Shown here piece by piece: positions 17,231 to 26,442 of a stretch of 64,000 bases of DNA (position 1 is the first letter of the stretch; every line of letters starts with the position of its first letter). The position numbers were made by a program, and so were the translations under genes. Below the pieces are notes generated by a model. It did not search any database, was not told the DNA's origin, and was given only the letters and a program-made list of their open reading frames with translations. Source of the DNA: Mesorhizobium escarrei (lineage in GTDB: Bacteria; Pseudomonadota; Alphaproteobacteria; Rhizobiales; Rhizobiaceae); the NCBI RefSeq assembly GCF_935825525.1, contig NZ_CAKXZT010000149.1, positions 1 to 64,000 of the forward strand, given 5' to 3'.

Positions 17231-17944
17231 ATGAGACCTTGTATTCTCGTTTGCTCCTACGATGCCAGCTATTATCTGCTGATCAGCTATATCCTCGAAA
17301 TCGAGGGATTTGCTTGTCTGCCGGCCTGCGATTGCGCAAATGCCTTGGAATTGTTGCCGCAACGCCGTGTCACGGCTGTGCTGCTCGATTGCAACGACAA
17401 TTCATCCTGCAAGCCCGACGCAATCGATCGCATCTGTCAAGCGACTAAGCAACATTTTATTCCCGTTATCGCTGTACTGCCTTCAGGAAACGAAGCCCTG
17501 TATTTCGAGCTTCTTAAGGCCGGTGTCGATCACATCTTTATATCGCCACATCACCCGTCGCAGATCGTGCACGCCTTGCGTGGATTGGCAGGTATGGGTG
17601 AGCAGCTGGCTGGCCCAGAGGACCTTGGCCAGACCGGATTTTCATGGGGAAAGCTCGAACTGTTTCCTCAGCAGCATCGCGTTCGGTACGACGGCAAGGA
17701 TATTGTCCTGGGGCCGATACAGTTCAAGCTCCTGGCGACGATGATGCACGACCCCGATCGCATCTTCAGTAGAGAGGAATTCATCCGAGCGGCGTGGGCG
17801 CCGAAGGTTCACGTCGAACCGCGCACCGTTGACGTGCATATGGGCCGACTGCGCGAGGCATTGCGGAACGCCGCCGGCCGCGATGTCATTCGTACGGTGC
17901 GTTCGGCAGGCTATGGTCTCGATAGCCCAATCGAGAAGACTTAG
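17231..17944 (+). CDS. Orphan OmpR/PhoB-type regulator with degenerate receiver
   Basis: About 237 aa from the ATG at 17231; the frame is open further upstream, but that part covers repeated operator-like DNA. The N-terminal 120 residues have the receiver fold with a phosphorylatable-looking Asp (LLDC, D53). The acidic pair at the end of strand 1 is replaced by SYDAS, and the invariant Lys of strand 5 is missing (ISPHHP). The C-terminal winged helix is intact (EFIRAAWAPKVHVEPRTVDVH, then GRLREAL and TVRSAGYGL). No histidine kinase is adjacent. A second protein of identical design lies at 31157, on the far side of the metabolic genes. Confidence 0.82.
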   Translation: MRPCILVCSYDASYYLLISYILEIEGFACLPACDCANALELLPQRRVTAVLLDCNDNSSCKPDAIDRICQATKQHFIPVIAVLPSGNEALYFELLKAGVDHIFISPHHPSQIVHALRGLAGMGEQLAGPEDLGQTGFSWGKLELFPQQHRVRYDGKDIVLGPIQFKLLATMMHDPDRIFSREEFIRAAWAPKVHVEPRTVDVHMGRLREALRNAAGRDVIRTVRSAGYGLDSPIEKT

Positions 17945-18132
17945 GTCAAGCCTCGAATGTGGCTCGTAAGTTATGGCCGTCACCAAAGATTGTCGCAAAA
18001 TTGTTTCCGGCTTTATGGAGTTTCACGGGCCGGGCGCCGACTATTGGAACGACGAGACATGGCGCGGAACTAATTTCCTCTTCATTGGCCCCCTGCCCTT
18101 TCTCTCGCTGCGTTGAGCGCTGGAGGAATTCG

Positions 18133-19443
18133 ATGGTCGATCAATCTGTCGGGGCTGCAACCGGTGGCAGGCGCGCAAGCCGAAACACTCAGGGCTTGAT
18201 CGAAAGGGCAAGCGGCCATTTCGCCGCTGCGCGTCTCGAGGGGCTGATTGCACTGTATGCACGACCATTGACCGGGCGGGGCGTGGCAATCAGCATTGGC
18301 GAGGACATGGAACGATCGGTTGTCGATTTCGTCCGCTGTTCCTACCTTGGCCTGGACAACCATCCTAAGATCGTCCGAGGGGCTATCGAAGCCATCGAGT
18401 GCTACGGCACATTGCACTGGTCGTGTGCGCGTACGCGTCTGAACTTCGGTTTGATCGGGGATCTGGAAGACAGCCTGTCGGATCTCTTCGACGCTCGCGT
18501 GATCGTCTACACGACCGTGCTGGCGGCCAATATGGGAGCGCTGCCAATCCTGGCGTCCGGCCATCTTACCAATGGCAAGAAACCAGTAATGGTATTCGAC
18601 GAGCTCGCGCATGCATCCTTGGCGTTTCATAAGGGCACGATCGCCGAAGAAACTGAAGTCGTTACAATCCCCCACAACGACTTGCAGGCGCTTGAGGCGA
18701 TCTGCCGTGACAAAGGCACTGTCGTCTACATCTGTGACGGCATCTACTCGATGGGGGGCGGCGCGCCCATCGAAGATCTGCTGGCGCTACAGCAGCGCTA
18801 CGGCCTCTTTCTTTATATCGATGATGCCCACGGCATCTCAATCTTTGGCCGTAACGGCGAAGGTTACGCACGCTCTCGGATTCCAGGCACACTTGGCGAT
18901 CGCACTATCATTGCGAGTTCCCTTGGGAAGGGCTTTGGCGCGTCGGGCGGCCTGATCATGTTGGGCACATCACGACAAGAAGAACTGTTTCGCAGCTTCG
19001 CTGTCGCGCACGCTTTTTCGGCCTCGCCGAATGTTGCGGCAATCGGTGCGGCACTGGCATCGGCCGAACTGCATCGCACGCCCGAATTGCATCGCCTTCA
19101 GTTGGCGCTTCAGGACAGATTGCAGCTGTTCGACAGGCTGTTTGAGACGAGAGGCGCCCACGGCAAGCTCCCGATTCGCTTAGTTACCATTGGCGACGAG
19201 CTGGTTTCGATCGGAGCGGCTCGCGCCATTCTCGACCGCGGCTTCTACGTGTCGGCCGTCTTCTTTCCGACTGTTCGGAAAGGGAGATCCGGCTTGCGCA
19301 TATGTCCGACGGCCGGACACCAACCCAAAGACATCGAGAATTTATGTGAAGCGCTTGCCGCGATTGTCCCACCCGACGAAGTCGGCCAAAAGGCGCCGGC
19401 GACGCTTTCACCAGACGTCCCAAAGGCGGGAGAAGGTCGTTGA
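18133..19443 (+). CDS. PLP-dependent alpha-oxoamine synthase-family enzyme
   Basis: 436 aa from the ATG at 18133, with TGGAGGAAT 4-12 bases upstream. Fold type I PLP enzyme of the AONS/KBL/serine palmitoyltransferase/CqsA group, which condense an amino acid with an acyl-CoA to give an alpha-aminoketone. Diagnostic blocks: CSYLGLDNHP, DELAHASL, DDAHGISIFGRNGEGY and the Schiff-base Lys in SSLGKGFGASGG (about residue 266). It is not next to biotin or sphingolipid genes, so a dedicated product such as a signalling aminoketone or sphingoid-like base is conceivable but unproven. Its stop overlaps the TTG start of a GNAT acetyltransferase, suggesting that the product is acylated. Confidence 0.85.
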   Translation: MVDQSVGAATGGRRASRNTQGLIERASGHFAAARLEGLIALYARPLTGRGVAISIGEDMERSVVDFVRCSYLGLDNHPKIVRGAIEAIECYGTLHWSCARTRLNFGLIGDLEDSLSDLFDARVIVYTTVLAANMGALPILASGHLTNGKKPVMVFDELAHASLAFHKGTIAEETEVVTIPHNDLQALEAICRDKGTVVYICDGIYSMGGGAPIEDLLALQQRYGLFLYIDDAHGISIFGRNGEGYARSRIPGTLGDRTIIASSLGKGFGASGGLIMLGTSRQEELFRSFAVAHAFSASPNVAAIGAALASAELHRTPELHRLQLALQDRLQLFDRLFETRGAHGKLPIRLVTIGDELVSIGAARAILDRGFYVSAVFFPTVRKGRSGLRICPTAGHQPKDIENLCEALAAIVPPDEVGQKAPATLSPDVPKAGEGR

Positions 19444-19964
19444 CAATTCTGGAAACGGGTCGTCTCTTTCTACGCCCTCTTCAGCCGTCGGATGCGGATG
19501 CGTTGTTTCAGCTTCACTGCGATCCACTCGTCGTTCGGCTCACAACACACGGCCAACCGATGACCCGTGTCCAGTCGGACGAACGTCTCGACCTTTATCT
19601 GCGGGAGGAGAGAGACTTCGGACTGACTTTCTTTGCCGTCTTCGAGAAACAGCCAAACGGTGATCTTCTCTTCGCAGGGCGATGCGGCCTGCGCAGCTTC
19701 AAATATGATGCCGTCGAAATCGGCTATTGCTTTTCCGAGCGCGCCTCGGGACGCGGTCTGGCGACCGAGTCCGCCTGTCTGATCGTTGCCGATGCCTTTG
19801 GCAGATTGGATCGCCGCAAACTGGTCGGATTGGTCCGGCCGACCAACCAGCAATCGCAAAGGGTGCTCAAGAAGCTTGGCTTCACACAGAACGGCATGAC
19901 ATTTTATCGCGATGTCGATTATCTGTGTTTCGAACGGAACAAGGGTGACAGTGCGTATATCTGA
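19440..19964 (+). CDS. GNAT-family N-acetyltransferase (RimJ/RimL-like)
   Basis: 174 aa, starting with TTG that overlaps the previous gene's TGA (TTGA). Strands TGRLFLRPLQPSDADAL and GLTFFAVFEK lead to the acetyl-CoA-binding motif A region (VEIGYCFSERASGRGLATES) and the C-terminal NQQSQRVLKKLGF. Such enzymes acetylate alpha-amino groups. Tight coupling to the oxoamine synthase suggests it modifies that enzyme's amino product. Confidence 0.88.
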   Translation: MTILETGRLFLRPLQPSDADALFQLHCDPLVVRLTTHGQPMTRVQSDERLDLYLREERDFGLTFFAVFEKQPNGDLLFAGRCGLRSFKYDAVEIGYCFSERASGRGLATESACLIVADAFGRLDRRKLVGLVRPTNQQSQRVLKKLGFTQNGMTFYRDVDYLCFERNKGDSAYI

Positions 19965-20189
19965 AGCACGCTGCGAGCGGCCACCCACGTCTTTCGAGCC
20001 GCACAAGCTGTGCTTTGCAGATGAAAACTTCGCGCCGTCAGTTCGCCGTTCAAACGCTTAGTTTGAAATTCGCAGCGTTGGCCCGGCGGCTACAGAACGG
20101 ACGCATTGTGCTTATTCTGAATCTTGAAGCGTATGGCCACTCCTGGTGAGAAACGCCCCTGCGCCCGCCTCAGACGGAAGATTGTGGCA

Positions 20190-20480
20190 ATGACACGCCA
20201 ATCTATTGCCGAAGATCTTGAAAGCGCCGCCGACCGCATCGCGGATATCTCGCGCGCGGATTTGCAGATTATCCTACGTCGCGCTGCGTTGATGCTCAGG
20301 AACGTGGCGGGTGTGCCGCTGGATCCGGCAACCGAAGACGCTCTGAATTCCATAGCTGCCGAGATGAACATCGGCCGGTCAGATCTAATCTGGATCGTGC
20401 TGCGCGAATGGCTGGAGACGAACGCCTATCTGCCGGTCCTGTCGATGGATGAGGATGGCGAAACCGACGGTCGCGCGTAA
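20190..20480 (+). CDS. Small hypothetical protein
   Basis: 96 aa from the ATG at 20190. It is helical and acidic, with SIAEDLESAADRIADISRAD, then EDALNSIAAEMNIGRSDLIW and an acidic tail. The C-terminal half could be a ribbon-helix-helix or other small regulator fold, but I recognise no family. It stands alone, about 225 bases after the acetyltransferase. Confidence 0.5.
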   Translation: MTRQSIAEDLESAADRIADISRADLQIILRRAALMLRNVAGVPLDPATEDALNSIAAEMNIGRSDLIWIVLREWLETNAYLPVLSMDEDGETDGRA

Positions 20481-20725
20481 ACGCAATCTTCCGCGATCTC
20501 CAAAGCCCGCGACTCAACTATCACTGAGGCGCGGCAGACCTGATGGCCCGTCTGGCGGACGCCTTTCAAGCAACCTCCCGCCGAACGGCGTTGGCCTGTC
20601 GTCACGTGCGAGCTGCGCTGGCCGGCAAAGTGTGACGGCAGACTCCTGACGTTGTGAGGCTTGCTGCGTCTTCATTCGGCGTTGCCGCACTTGCGCTTTG
20701 ATTCATCCGATCCGAAGGCCGCAGA
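20481..20725. other. Convergent intergenic region
   Basis: It lies between the small hypothetical gene and the leftward M81 gene. I see no coding frame of merit and no strong hairpin. Confidence 0.5.
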
Positions 20726-22234
20726 TTACGATGCCGCTCTGTCGAAGATGCGCACATTGACCGCGGGAGCAACAGTATCGTGTTCCGGCCAGAACCGGGC
20801 CTTGCGGTAGAAAAGCGAACCCTTGGTATAATATCCGACCCCTGGCGTGCGAACCAAAAGCGGGGTGGCTGCGGCGCCGAAATTCAGCTTGAAATGGTAT
20901 CCAGATTTGACGACGAAAAAATCGCGTGAGGCGAGCTCGATGCCTTGGCTCGCGAAAACGGCTGGGTCGTGACTGAACGCTGCCTTGGCCGTCAAAACGA
21001 TGAGCAGCCGATTATCAATCTCCACAAGGGCGGTCCGTCCCATGCTTGAAGGTTCGCCGCCTTGAAAGGGACCGGCCAATGTAAAGTCGCCGCTGCTCAG
21101 GTGGATGACTTTGCCGGTGATCGGCAGAGAGTTGAAGCCTGGTGTGATACGGCCACCTACCGCGCAGGAGACGATGTTGCCCACGCCAGCTTCAAAGGCG
21201 ATATCGACGGCGTGGGGATCTGTGATTGGGATTGCCCCGCGCAAACCGTCACGGCGACGCAACGCAGCTTCCAGGATCGCGGTACTGTCTCCAGGCGCGC
21301 CAGCAAGCACACGGTCTCCCATGTCGGCGAGGACGAAAGGCCGGTGAGAAGTCGCTGCAGCAACTGTGTCGAGTGCCTCACCAATCGACAACAAATCGTC
21401 GGCGAAACGGGCCCGCTTTTCCCAGAAGGCGCGGGCGAGTGTCTCCGCCACGAGCTCGCCTTTCGAGCCGGCATCATTCGTCAGGACGACGGCCGCTTGG
21501 CCGATGTCCTCATCGTCTGCGTAGCGGAATACGTTAAAGAGCGAGACATCCCAAATTGCTGGACATTCCTTCGTGGCAACGCGCGCCTGGTCGTGAATCT
21601 CGCGCAGAGGGCCTGTTGCTGTTTCTGCCGCGCCTGGCAGGATCATCGGAATCTTGGCCATGGCGGTCACAGGACGCAAGGACCCGTTCAGCATCGCCAA
21701 TAGATAGGCGGCGACCTTCTCACCGCATTCGATGACGTCGGAGTGCGGATTTTCCTTGCAGGCAATACAGATATCGACGGCAGCCAACATGGCATCCGTG
21801 ACGTGCGCATGAAGATCCAGCCCGACACCGATCGGAACCTTTTCGCCAACGGCGGCTCGGAGCCCGGCGAGGAGATCGCCTTCAGCGTCCTCAACCAGCG
21901 TGGTCCCCATGGCGCCATGCAGCTCGAGCGCAATAGCATCAGGTTTGAGAGCGATGGCATCCGAGATCAGACGCTCCTTCACCTTGAGGAAAAAAGCATG
22001 ATCGACCAGCCCGCTTGGAGGCGCGACCACCGAAAGGCTGGGCAGAATGTCTACCTGCTCTTTCGAGAGTTGTTGAATAATACCGGCCAGCGTCGAGCCC
22101 GAAGTCGCGGCGGCTGTCAGCAGCTCGTCGCCCTCAGAGATCTGGAAATCAGCCGCTGAGGTCGGCTGCGGATTAAACCCATTCGACTCGTGCCAGATCC
22201 GTGCAACCAGGATTCGCGGCGCAGATTTTTTCAT
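20726..22234 (-). CDS. M81-family metallopeptidase (MlrC-like)
   Basis: 502 aa from the ATG at 22234, with GGGAGG 7 bases upstream. N-terminal DUF1485 domain (residues about 8-300): ARIWHESNGFNP, LELHGAMGTT, GLDLHAHVTDAM and CKENPHSD, with His and Asp residues suited to zinc binding. The C-terminal MlrC domain (about 305-480) includes ADMGDRVLAGAPGDST and the end motif GYYTKGSLFY. MlrC degrades linear microcystin fragments, but most homologues lie in amino-acid or peptide uptake operons with unknown substrates. It is the last gene of a leftward ABC-importer operon, so it probably processes what the importer brings in. Confidence 0.88.
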   Translation of the reverse strand: MKKSAPRILVARIWHESNGFNPQPTSAADFQISEGDELLTAAATSGSTLAGIIQQLSKEQVDILPSLSVVAPPSGLVDHAFFLKVKERLISDAIALKPDAIALELHGAMGTTLVEDAEGDLLAGLRAAVGEKVPIGVGLDLHAHVTDAMLAAVDICIACKENPHSDVIECGEKVAAYLLAMLNGSLRPVTAMAKIPMILPGAAETATGPLREIHDQARVATKECPAIWDVSLFNVFRYADDEDIGQAAVVLTNDAGSKGELVAETLARAFWEKRARFADDLLSIGEALDTVAAATSHRPFVLADMGDRVLAGAPGDSTAILEAALRRRDGLRGAIPITDPHAVDIAFEAGVGNIVSCAVGGRITPGFNSLPITGKVIHLSSGDFTLAGPFQGGEPSSMGRTALVEIDNRLLIVLTAKAAFSHDPAVFASQGIELASRDFFVVKSGYHFKLNFGAAATPLLVRTPGVGYYTKGSLFYRKARFWPEHDTVAPAVNVRIFDRAAS

Positions 22235-22253
22235 GGTCAAACCTCCCGTTTAT

Positions 22254-23309
22254 TCACTGCTGAATCCAAGCGTTCCATCGCTCAAGCAAAACGGCGGCGT
22301 TGGCGTTGATCCATTTGGCGTCTGGAGTGACAGGAGTGTTTTGGGGATCTGTCGTACTCGGCATGTCGGCGCGCGCTTGCGGGGACATCAGCTTGATGGC
22401 CGCGCCGCTTGGAGGCTTGCAGGACAAAGCTTCGCAGACCTTCGCCTGCGCGGCTGGCGTGTTCAGCCAGTATTCGGCAAGTTTGAGCGCGTTCACGCGA
22501 TGCGGTGCGTTCTTGATCAGTGCGATGCGGTCTCCGACGAGAAAAGATGCGGCGTGTGACCATGCAATCGGCAGACCTTCGCTTTTCAGGGCCTTGGCGC
22601 GGGTCATCCAGATTTGACCGATGACATATTCGCCATTGCGAAAACCCTGCATGCTTTGATCGCCGGTCTTCCACCACAGCGCCACCGCTGGTCGGATTTG
22701 TTCGAGCTTCGCCAAGGCACGGTCGATATCGAGCGGAAACAGCTCTTCTGGACTCACACCGTCGGCAAGCAGGGCCGCCGCCATGACGCGCCAGGGGTCA
22801 TTGAAATCGGGAAAGGACCGGCCGCCCGGGAATTTCTGGACGTCCCACATGTCTGCCCAAGTCCTTGGGGTTGCACCGGCGAAGGCATCCGACCGGAACG
22901 CCAGAAGGGTCGAATTCGAGAGCAACCGAACACCCGTCGCGTTACAGGCGTCGGGATCCAGGTCAGTGTGTGTGGAAAATCCCTTGCAAAACTCCGAAAG
23001 GTTCTCGGCGTAGAGCAAATGTTGCTCGGAAGCCGCCTGTATTTCGCCTTGCAGGTAAAGGTCCCAGCTGACATTGCCAGTCTTGACCATCGCGGCAGCC
23101 TTGGCGCGCATCTCAGCGTTGGTGGCTGCAACGGTGACCACCTCAATGCCCGTCTGCGCTGTGAAGGGATCGAACCAGGCCTCTCGCAGTGCCTTTTCGT
23201 AAGCGCCACCGGTTGTCGCGACCACGATCTGCTCGGCGGCGGCACTGTGTCCAAGGACGGCCAAACATGCAGCTGTCGTTGCGATCAATTTCTGGAAAGT
23301 CCAAGGCAT
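22254..23309 (-). CDS. Periplasmic substrate-binding protein of polyamine/thiamine-type ABC importer
   Basis: 351 aa with a signal peptide (residues 1-25, ending SAAAEQ). The mature part starts IVVATTGGAYEKALREAWFDPF, the usual start of the PotD/AfuA-like group. Later motifs include DLYLQGEIQAASEQ, FPDFNDPWRVMAAALL and IGQIWMTRAKAL. RBS GGGAGG precedes the ATG. The ligand is probably a small cationic or amino compound, but the binding-site acids cannot be assigned with confidence from sequence. It is transcribed after the two permeases and before M81. Confidence 0.87.
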   Translation of the reverse strand: MPWTFQKLIATTAACLAVLGHSAAAEQIVVATTGGAYEKALREAWFDPFTAQTGIEVVTVAATNAEMRAKAAAMVKTGNVSWDLYLQGEIQAASEQHLLYAENLSEFCKGFSTHTDLDPDACNATGVRLLSNSTLLAFRSDAFAGATPRTWADMWDVQKFPGGRSFPDFNDPWRVMAAALLADGVSPEELFPLDIDRALAKLEQIRPAVALWWKTGDQSMQGFRNGEYVIGQIWMTRAKALKSEGLPIAWSHAASFLVGDRIALIKNAPHRVNALKLAEYWLNTPAAQAKVCEALSCKPPSGAAIKLMSPQARADMPSTTDPQNTPVTPDAKWINANAAVLLERWNAWIQQ

Positions 23310-23347
23310 CGAAATTCCTCCCGCGTCTGGTTTTGGGTAGCCAATCT

Positions 23348-24208
23348 TTAATGCTGCCGGGTAGTGGCCCTAATGGCTGCCATCAGCAGCAGGGACACGC
23401 CGGCCAGCAGCGTCGAGACTGCGGCAATCACTGGCGTGAGATTGAAATCGATGTCCTCGAACATCTTCCGGCTGATGGTTTTGCCGCCTGTATCGGAAAT
23501 GAAGAACGCCACCGTCGCTTCGTCAAAGGAAGACAGAAAGGCGAACACTGCCGCGACAGCGACCGAAGGCGAGATATTTGGGAGCACAATGAGCAGAAAC
23601 GATCGCGTCCGACTGGCCCCACAACTAAGCGCAGCAAGTTCCAGCGTGAAATCGAACCGTTGCAGCGCAGCCGTCACGGTGATCAGCACGTAGGGAACGG
23701 CAAGCACGGTGTGGGCAAGAAGGAATCCCACGAAGTTTCCTGTCAGCTCCAGGGGCGCGAAAATCAAATAGAGTGCCACACCGAAGACGACATGGGGGAC
23801 GACCATGGGCCCAAGCGAGAGTGCCTGAAGGGCTTGCTTGCCGGGCAGATCCCCACGCGTCAGGGCGATTGCCGCAAGCGTGCCGATAACCGTTGCGGCA
23901 AGACTGGTTGCAAGCGCGATTTTCAGGCTGAACCAAGTTGCGGCCATCCAGTCCGGGTCGGACAGGTATTCGCGATACCAGTGCAGGGTCAGCTGCCGGG
24001 GCGGAAACTCGATGTGATTGGCGGTCCCCAGCGAGATCGGCAAAATGACCAGGGTGGGCAGGACAAGGTAAAAGAGGATCAGCGCGAGCACCGCGCCTTG
24101 CAGCAGAACGGCGACGGTAGCCGCCCAAGGCCTGTGCCAAATGGTGGCGCAACTGCCGGCCAAAGGGCTCGCCAGGCGGTGAGATCTGGTTTCAATCAAC
24201 ACTTGCAA
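23348..24208 (-). CDS. ABC transporter permease, PotC-like
   Basis: About 286 aa with six predicted membrane segments and the EAA motif region (ELAALSCGASRTRSFLLIVLP). The start is ambiguous: TTG at 24208 overlaps the preceding permease gene, and GTG codons a few residues further in are alternatives. It is the second membrane subunit of the importer, forming a heterodimer with the next gene. Confidence 0.85.
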   Translation of the reverse strand: MQVLIETRSHRLASPLAGSCATIWHRPWAATVAVLLQGAVLALILFYLVLPTLVILPISLGTANHIEFPPRQLTLHWYREYLSDPDWMAATWFSLKIALATSLAATVIGTLAAIALTRGDLPGKQALQALSLGPMVVPHVVFGVALYLIFAPLELTGNFVGFLLAHTVLAVPYVLITVTAALQRFDFTLELAALSCGASRTRSFLLIVLPNISPSVAVAAVFAFLSSFDEATVAFFISDTGGKTISRKMFEDIDFNLTPVIAAVSTLLAGVSLLLMAAIRATTRQH

Positions 24209-25091
24209 ATCCTTTGGATATGGAAAAGGCCTGGCGGAAAACCAGCACCATCGTCAGCGTCGCGATCAGCAACGTCGTTGAGAGGGCGGCAGCGAAGGGC
24301 CAGTCGAGAAGGACGGTCGCTTGTTGGCCGATCAGTGTCGCGACAATGAGGGTGCCTGGTCCGCCGACCAGTGCCGGAGTGATGTAAAAGCCGAGTGCGA
24401 GGATGAAACACATGACGCATCCGGCAAAGACGCCTGGCAGGCTGAGCGGCAGGGTGACGCGCAGGAATGCCGTTGACGCCCCTGCCCCAAGAGTACGGGC
24501 GGCGCAGACATATTCTTGCGGGATCGACCGTAGCGCCGCGAAGATCGGCAAGATCATGAATGGCAGAAGAACGTGGGTCATTGCCACGATGACCGCCCCT
24601 TCATTGTAGATGAGTTTGAGGGGCGCTTCGACCATTCCGAGCTCCGTCATGGCATTGTTGGCCACGCCATTTCGCTGCAGGAGCACGATCCAGGCATAGG
24701 AGCGTACGAGCACCGGCGACCACAGAGCGATAAACACCGCAGCCGCCGCAGCCGCCGCCAGGCGCCGTTTGAGGCTCGCCATTGCAAGGGCGACCGGATA
24801 GCCAAGCAGGAACGAGGCGATGGTGACGAACAGAGCTATTTTGAACGTCCGCGCCATGACCGAAAGATAAATCGGCTGCTCGATGATCTTCCGGTATGAA
24901 CTGAGGTCCAGCTCTGGCGTAAACAGACTCAGCTTGATCAGCAATCCAATCGGATACAGAAATCCAATCGACAACAGCAGCAGCAACGGAGCGATCAGTG
25001 CAAGCGACAACGGGCGTGAGTAGCGGCTCGCCGAGCCGCCGGGTCGCCTGAAGCTCTGATCGTTTGGCCTGGAAAGGACGCTAGCCATCAT
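24192..25091 (-). CDS. ABC transporter permease, PotB-like
   Basis: 299 aa with a cytoplasmic N-terminus, six predicted membrane segments and the EAA loop (VCAARTLGAGASTAFLRVTLP). The ATG at 25091 overlaps the ATPase stop (ATGA). Together with the PotC-like permease it forms the channel. Confidence 0.87.
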   Translation of the reverse strand: MMASVLSRPNDQSFRRPGGSASRYSRPLSLALIAPLLLLLSIGFLYPIGLLIKLSLFTPELDLSSYRKIIEQPIYLSVMARTFKIALFVTIASFLLGYPVALAMASLKRRLAAAAAAAVFIALWSPVLVRSYAWIVLLQRNGVANNAMTELGMVEAPLKLIYNEGAVIVAMTHVLLPFMILPIFAALRSIPQEYVCAARTLGAGASTAFLRVTLPLSLPGVFAGCVMCFILALGFYITPALVGGPGTLIVATLIGQQATVLLDWPFAAALSTTLLIATLTMVLVFRQAFSISKGFASVD

Positions 25092-26194
25092 CAGGCCTCA
25101 GGCGCTGCAAAGACATGGAAGTCTTCTTTGGCGGCATGCAAGCCAACGCTTTCACCCCGCCTGAAAGGTCCGACCGAAGTGGAAGCCGGCAGCTGGATCT
25201 GCACGATCGGCTGACCGATTGTGGCAAGGCGCACGAGGTAGAGGCGGAACGCACCGACAAAGATTTCCGCGTCGATATGGCCGGGTATGGCAGTTGCTGA
25301 ATCTGGCTGTGCGAAAGACAGGCTTTCTGGCCGGACCGCGAGTTTGACGCGTTGACCCTGCTGCAGGCGGTCTGCCCCGTCCGAGGAAGGAGATGAGGCG
25401 GCGACGGTGATGCTGTCCGATATGCGGATGTGGCAAGTGCCGGCTTCGTCCCGTTGGCATTCGCCGTCGACGAAATTCATCTTGCCGACGAACTGCGCGA
25501 CAAAGGGTGACTGCGGTCTATGGTAGATCTCCACCGGACTGCCAAGCTGGACAAGAGTGCCACCAGACATGACGGCCACTCGGTCGGACAAGGTCATTGC
25601 TTCGTCCTGGTCGTGGGTGACGTAGACGACGGTAGCGCCGAGCTTGGACTGGATCCGCTTGATTTCGAGCTGCATGGCTTCGCGCAAGTTTTTGTCGAGA
25701 GCGCCGAGTGGTTCGTCCATCAGCAGGACAGGTGGTTCGCACACCAACGCTCGGGCGACCGCAACGCGTTGCTGCTGGCCGCCCGAAAGCTGATTTGGGT
25801 AGCGGTCGTCGAAACCGACCAGCTGCACCAGATCGAGAATCCGCCTAACACGATCTTTGATCGCTGGACGATCGAATCGGCGCATTCGCAAAGGGAAGGC
25901 GACGTTCTGGTGGACGGTCATATGCGGAAACAGCGCATATTTCTGAAAAACCATACCGATGTTGCGGCGGTTGGGCGCGGCTGCGGTGACATCGCGGCCG
26001 CCAATCGAGATCTGACCAGAGCTCGGCGCCTCGAACCCGGCAATCATGGTCAGCAATGTCGTCTTGCCTGACCCCGACGGTCCCAGCACTGAGACGAACT
26101 CGCCTGGTGCGATGTTGAACGATACGTCTTCAACGGCAACGGTCCGCCCAAAACGCTTGCTGAGAGATTGGAGAGTTAGCGTTTCGCCGATCAA
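25091..26194 (-). CDS. ABC transporter ATPase, PotA-like
   Basis: 367 aa with a TTG start at 26194, 9 bases after GGAGG. Walker A GPSGSGKTT, signature LSGGQQQR, Walker B LLMDEPLGALD and H-loop VTHDQDEA are all present. A C-terminal TOBE regulatory domain (about 280-360) fits the spermidine/iron/thiamine importer group. It is the first gene of the leftward operon and is divergent from the GntR regulator, 249 bases away. Confidence 0.9.
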   Translation of the reverse strand: MIGETLTLQSLSKRFGRTVAVEDVSFNIAPGEFVSVLGPSGSGKTTLLTMIAGFEAPSSGQISIGGRDVTAAAPNRRNIGMVFQKYALFPHMTVHQNVAFPLRMRRFDRPAIKDRVRRILDLVQLVGFDDRYPNQLSGGQQQRVAVARALVCEPPVLLMDEPLGALDKNLREAMQLEIKRIQSKLGATVVYVTHDQDEAMTLSDRVAVMSGGTLVQLGSPVEIYHRPQSPFVAQFVGKMNFVDGECQRDEAGTCHIRISDSITVAASSPSSDGADRLQQGQRVKLAVRPESLSFAQPDSATAIPGHIDAEIFVGAFRLYLVRLATIGQPIVQIQLPASTSVGPFRRGESVGLHAAKEDFHVFAAPEA

Positions 26195-26442
26195 GCTGGT
26201 GGTCCTCCGTGCGAAGAATGCGGCTCGCCACCTGACCGTTGGTCAAGATCCGAAGCCCTTATCGATGCCGCCCGTGCAAGCCCGCATACGGCCTTGACAC
26301 CAGCTCCGAGTGTCGCCGCCCCAAAACTGCGGGACGCGAGAGCGGAAATATGTTATTCAGATGTCACACAAACTTCACTTCGACTTCACAGTTCGAATTT
26401 GATGCAACAAAAAATTCACTCTGTCAACTTCAGGATTTCTTG

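Noticed and set aside
22254..26194. Assignment as a spermidine/putrescine system
   Set aside because: The fold and gene set fit the PotABCD group, but the same group includes thiamine, iron and opine importers, and I cannot identify ligand residues; the substrate is left open.
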